Below, piece after piece: positions 63,546 to 64,000 of a DNA stretch of 64,000 bases. The notes beneath the pieces were generated by a model that was given only the letters and a program-made list of their open reading frames with translations, made no database searches and was not told where the DNA came from. A program made the translations under genes and the position numbers. Numbering within the stretch: position 1 is the stretch's first letter; the number at the start of each line of letters is the position of its first letter. Origin of the DNA: an uncultured Alphaproteobacteria bacterium (GTDB taxonomy: Bacteria; Pseudomonadota; Alphaproteobacteria; HIMB59; GCA-002718135); assembly GCA_902584805.1 (NCBI GenBank), contig CACIBE010000001.1:1-64000 (forward strand), written 5' to 3'.

Positions 63546-63555
63546 AGTTAATAAT

Positions 63556-64000
63556 TTATTTTTCTATAATCGTTAAATGACCCATTTTTCTTTTTTGTTT
63601 AATTTCTGTTTTTAAATAATCATAAAAAAATTCGTTATCCTTAAATGTTTTATTTCGGTACGGTGATATCTCATCACCAATTAAATTAATCATTTTGGCA
63701 TTATATAATTTTTTTGTTTCTATCTTTTCTAAGCCACATACTGCTCGTACATGATTTTCAAATTGACTAATATTATGAGAGTTCATTGTCAAATGCCCAG
63801 AATTATGAACACGAGGAGCAATTTCGTTAGCATATAAATTATCATCAGTATCAATAAAAAATTCTACACATAACGTTCCAATGTAATCTAGTTTTTCTAC
63901 AACGTGTTTTGCCCACTCAATTGATTTTATTCTTATGTTATCAGAAATATCACTTGGTATTGTTGAATATTTTAAAATTTGTTCTTCATGAACATTCTCA
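63556..64000 (-). CDS. purK: N5-carboxyaminoimidazole ribonucleotide synthase, cut by the window edge
   Basis: ATP-grasp enzyme converting AIR to N5-CAIR. The visible C-terminal part of about 147 residues includes NSGHLTMNSHNISQFENHVRAVCG, the characteristic PurK C-terminal segment, and the frame remains open through 64000. The N-terminal ATP-grasp domain lies outside the window. It is convergent with purC, 10 bases apart. Confidence 0.92.
   Translation of the reverse strand, partial: ENVHEEQILKYSTIPSDISDNIRIKSIEWAKHVVEKLDYIGTLCVEFFIDTDDNLYANEIAPRVHNSGHLTMNSHNISQFENHVRAVCGLEKIETKKLYNAKMINLIGDEISPYRNKTFKDNEFFYDYLKTEIKQKRKMGHLTIIEK

Overview
The window is a strongly AT-rich, densely packed bacterial chromosome segment. 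It has short or overlapping gene junctions (ATGA, TAATG and TTGA couplings), poly-A/T tracts and small intergenic spaces. The cytochrome oxidase operon followed by surf1, thrC and an M16 peptidase, the split F0 stator (b and b'), and the DciA/MutY/DsbA/SMC neighbourhood all fit Alphaproteobacteria. The streamlined, AT-rich style together with a large sugar-acid catabolic island suggests a free-living marine lineage of the SAR11-like or HIMB59/AEGEAN-169 type. That placement is inference from content and style, not from a marker gene.

Layout. 1-9333: aa3-type cytochrome c oxidase genes (coxB partial, coxA, ctaB, a broken coxF-like gene, ctaG, coxC, surf1), then an M32 carboxypeptidase, thrC and an M16 peptidase. 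9358-13024: a DUF6494 protein, a DNA alkyl-Cys methyltransferase, a class I glutamine amidotransferase, and a TIM-barrel sugar isomerase paired with a Gfo/Idh/MocA dehydrogenase. 13025-16921: two ammonium transporters, each preceded by a tandem glutamine (glnA-type) riboswitch and followed by an RNA hairpin and a small gene. 16922-20795: yqgE, a DsbD/ScsB-like protein, a peroxiredoxin and an SDR. 20792-23564: a sugar ABC transporter on the minus strand. 23745-30047: a membrane di-iron oxygenase cluster (two desaturase-family proteins, ferredoxin reductase, Rieske ferredoxin, two PanB-like proteins, one sterol-desaturase-family protein). 30092-44368: sugar and sugar-acid catabolism (lactonases, IlvD/Edd and rhamnonate-type dehydratases, mutarotase, lactate/2-hydroxyacid dehydrogenases, xylulokinase). 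44388-54505: YceI, rnhA, thrB, ispH, the ATP synthase F0 genes, a short smc, a DsbA-like protein, a DUF721/DciA protein and mutY. 54507-64000: purine biosynthesis (purQ, a PurS-PurL fusion, purM, purN, purF, purD, purC, partial purK).

How the parts work together. The sugar ABC transporter, mutarotase, lactonases, rhamnonate-type dehydratase and lactate-type dehydrogenases resemble a non-phosphorylating L-rhamnose/L-fucose-like route to pyruvate and lactate. The desaturase/ferredoxin reductase/Rieske set resembles the rhizopine O-demethylation proteins MocDEF, and MocA- and MocC-like enzymes and a MocB-like binding protein lie in the same window. The two PanB-like proteins interleaved with the oxygenase genes have no obvious place in any pathway I know. 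They make this the best candidate for an undescribed system, possibly oxidative demethylation of a methylated sugar or cyclitol with capture of the one-carbon unit.

Two genes (coxF-like and pdxA-like) are broken by the same kind of one-base shortfall in an A8 tract. This could be an assembly artefact or genuine slippage. No tRNA, rRNA, CRISPR array, insertion sequence or prophage was seen.
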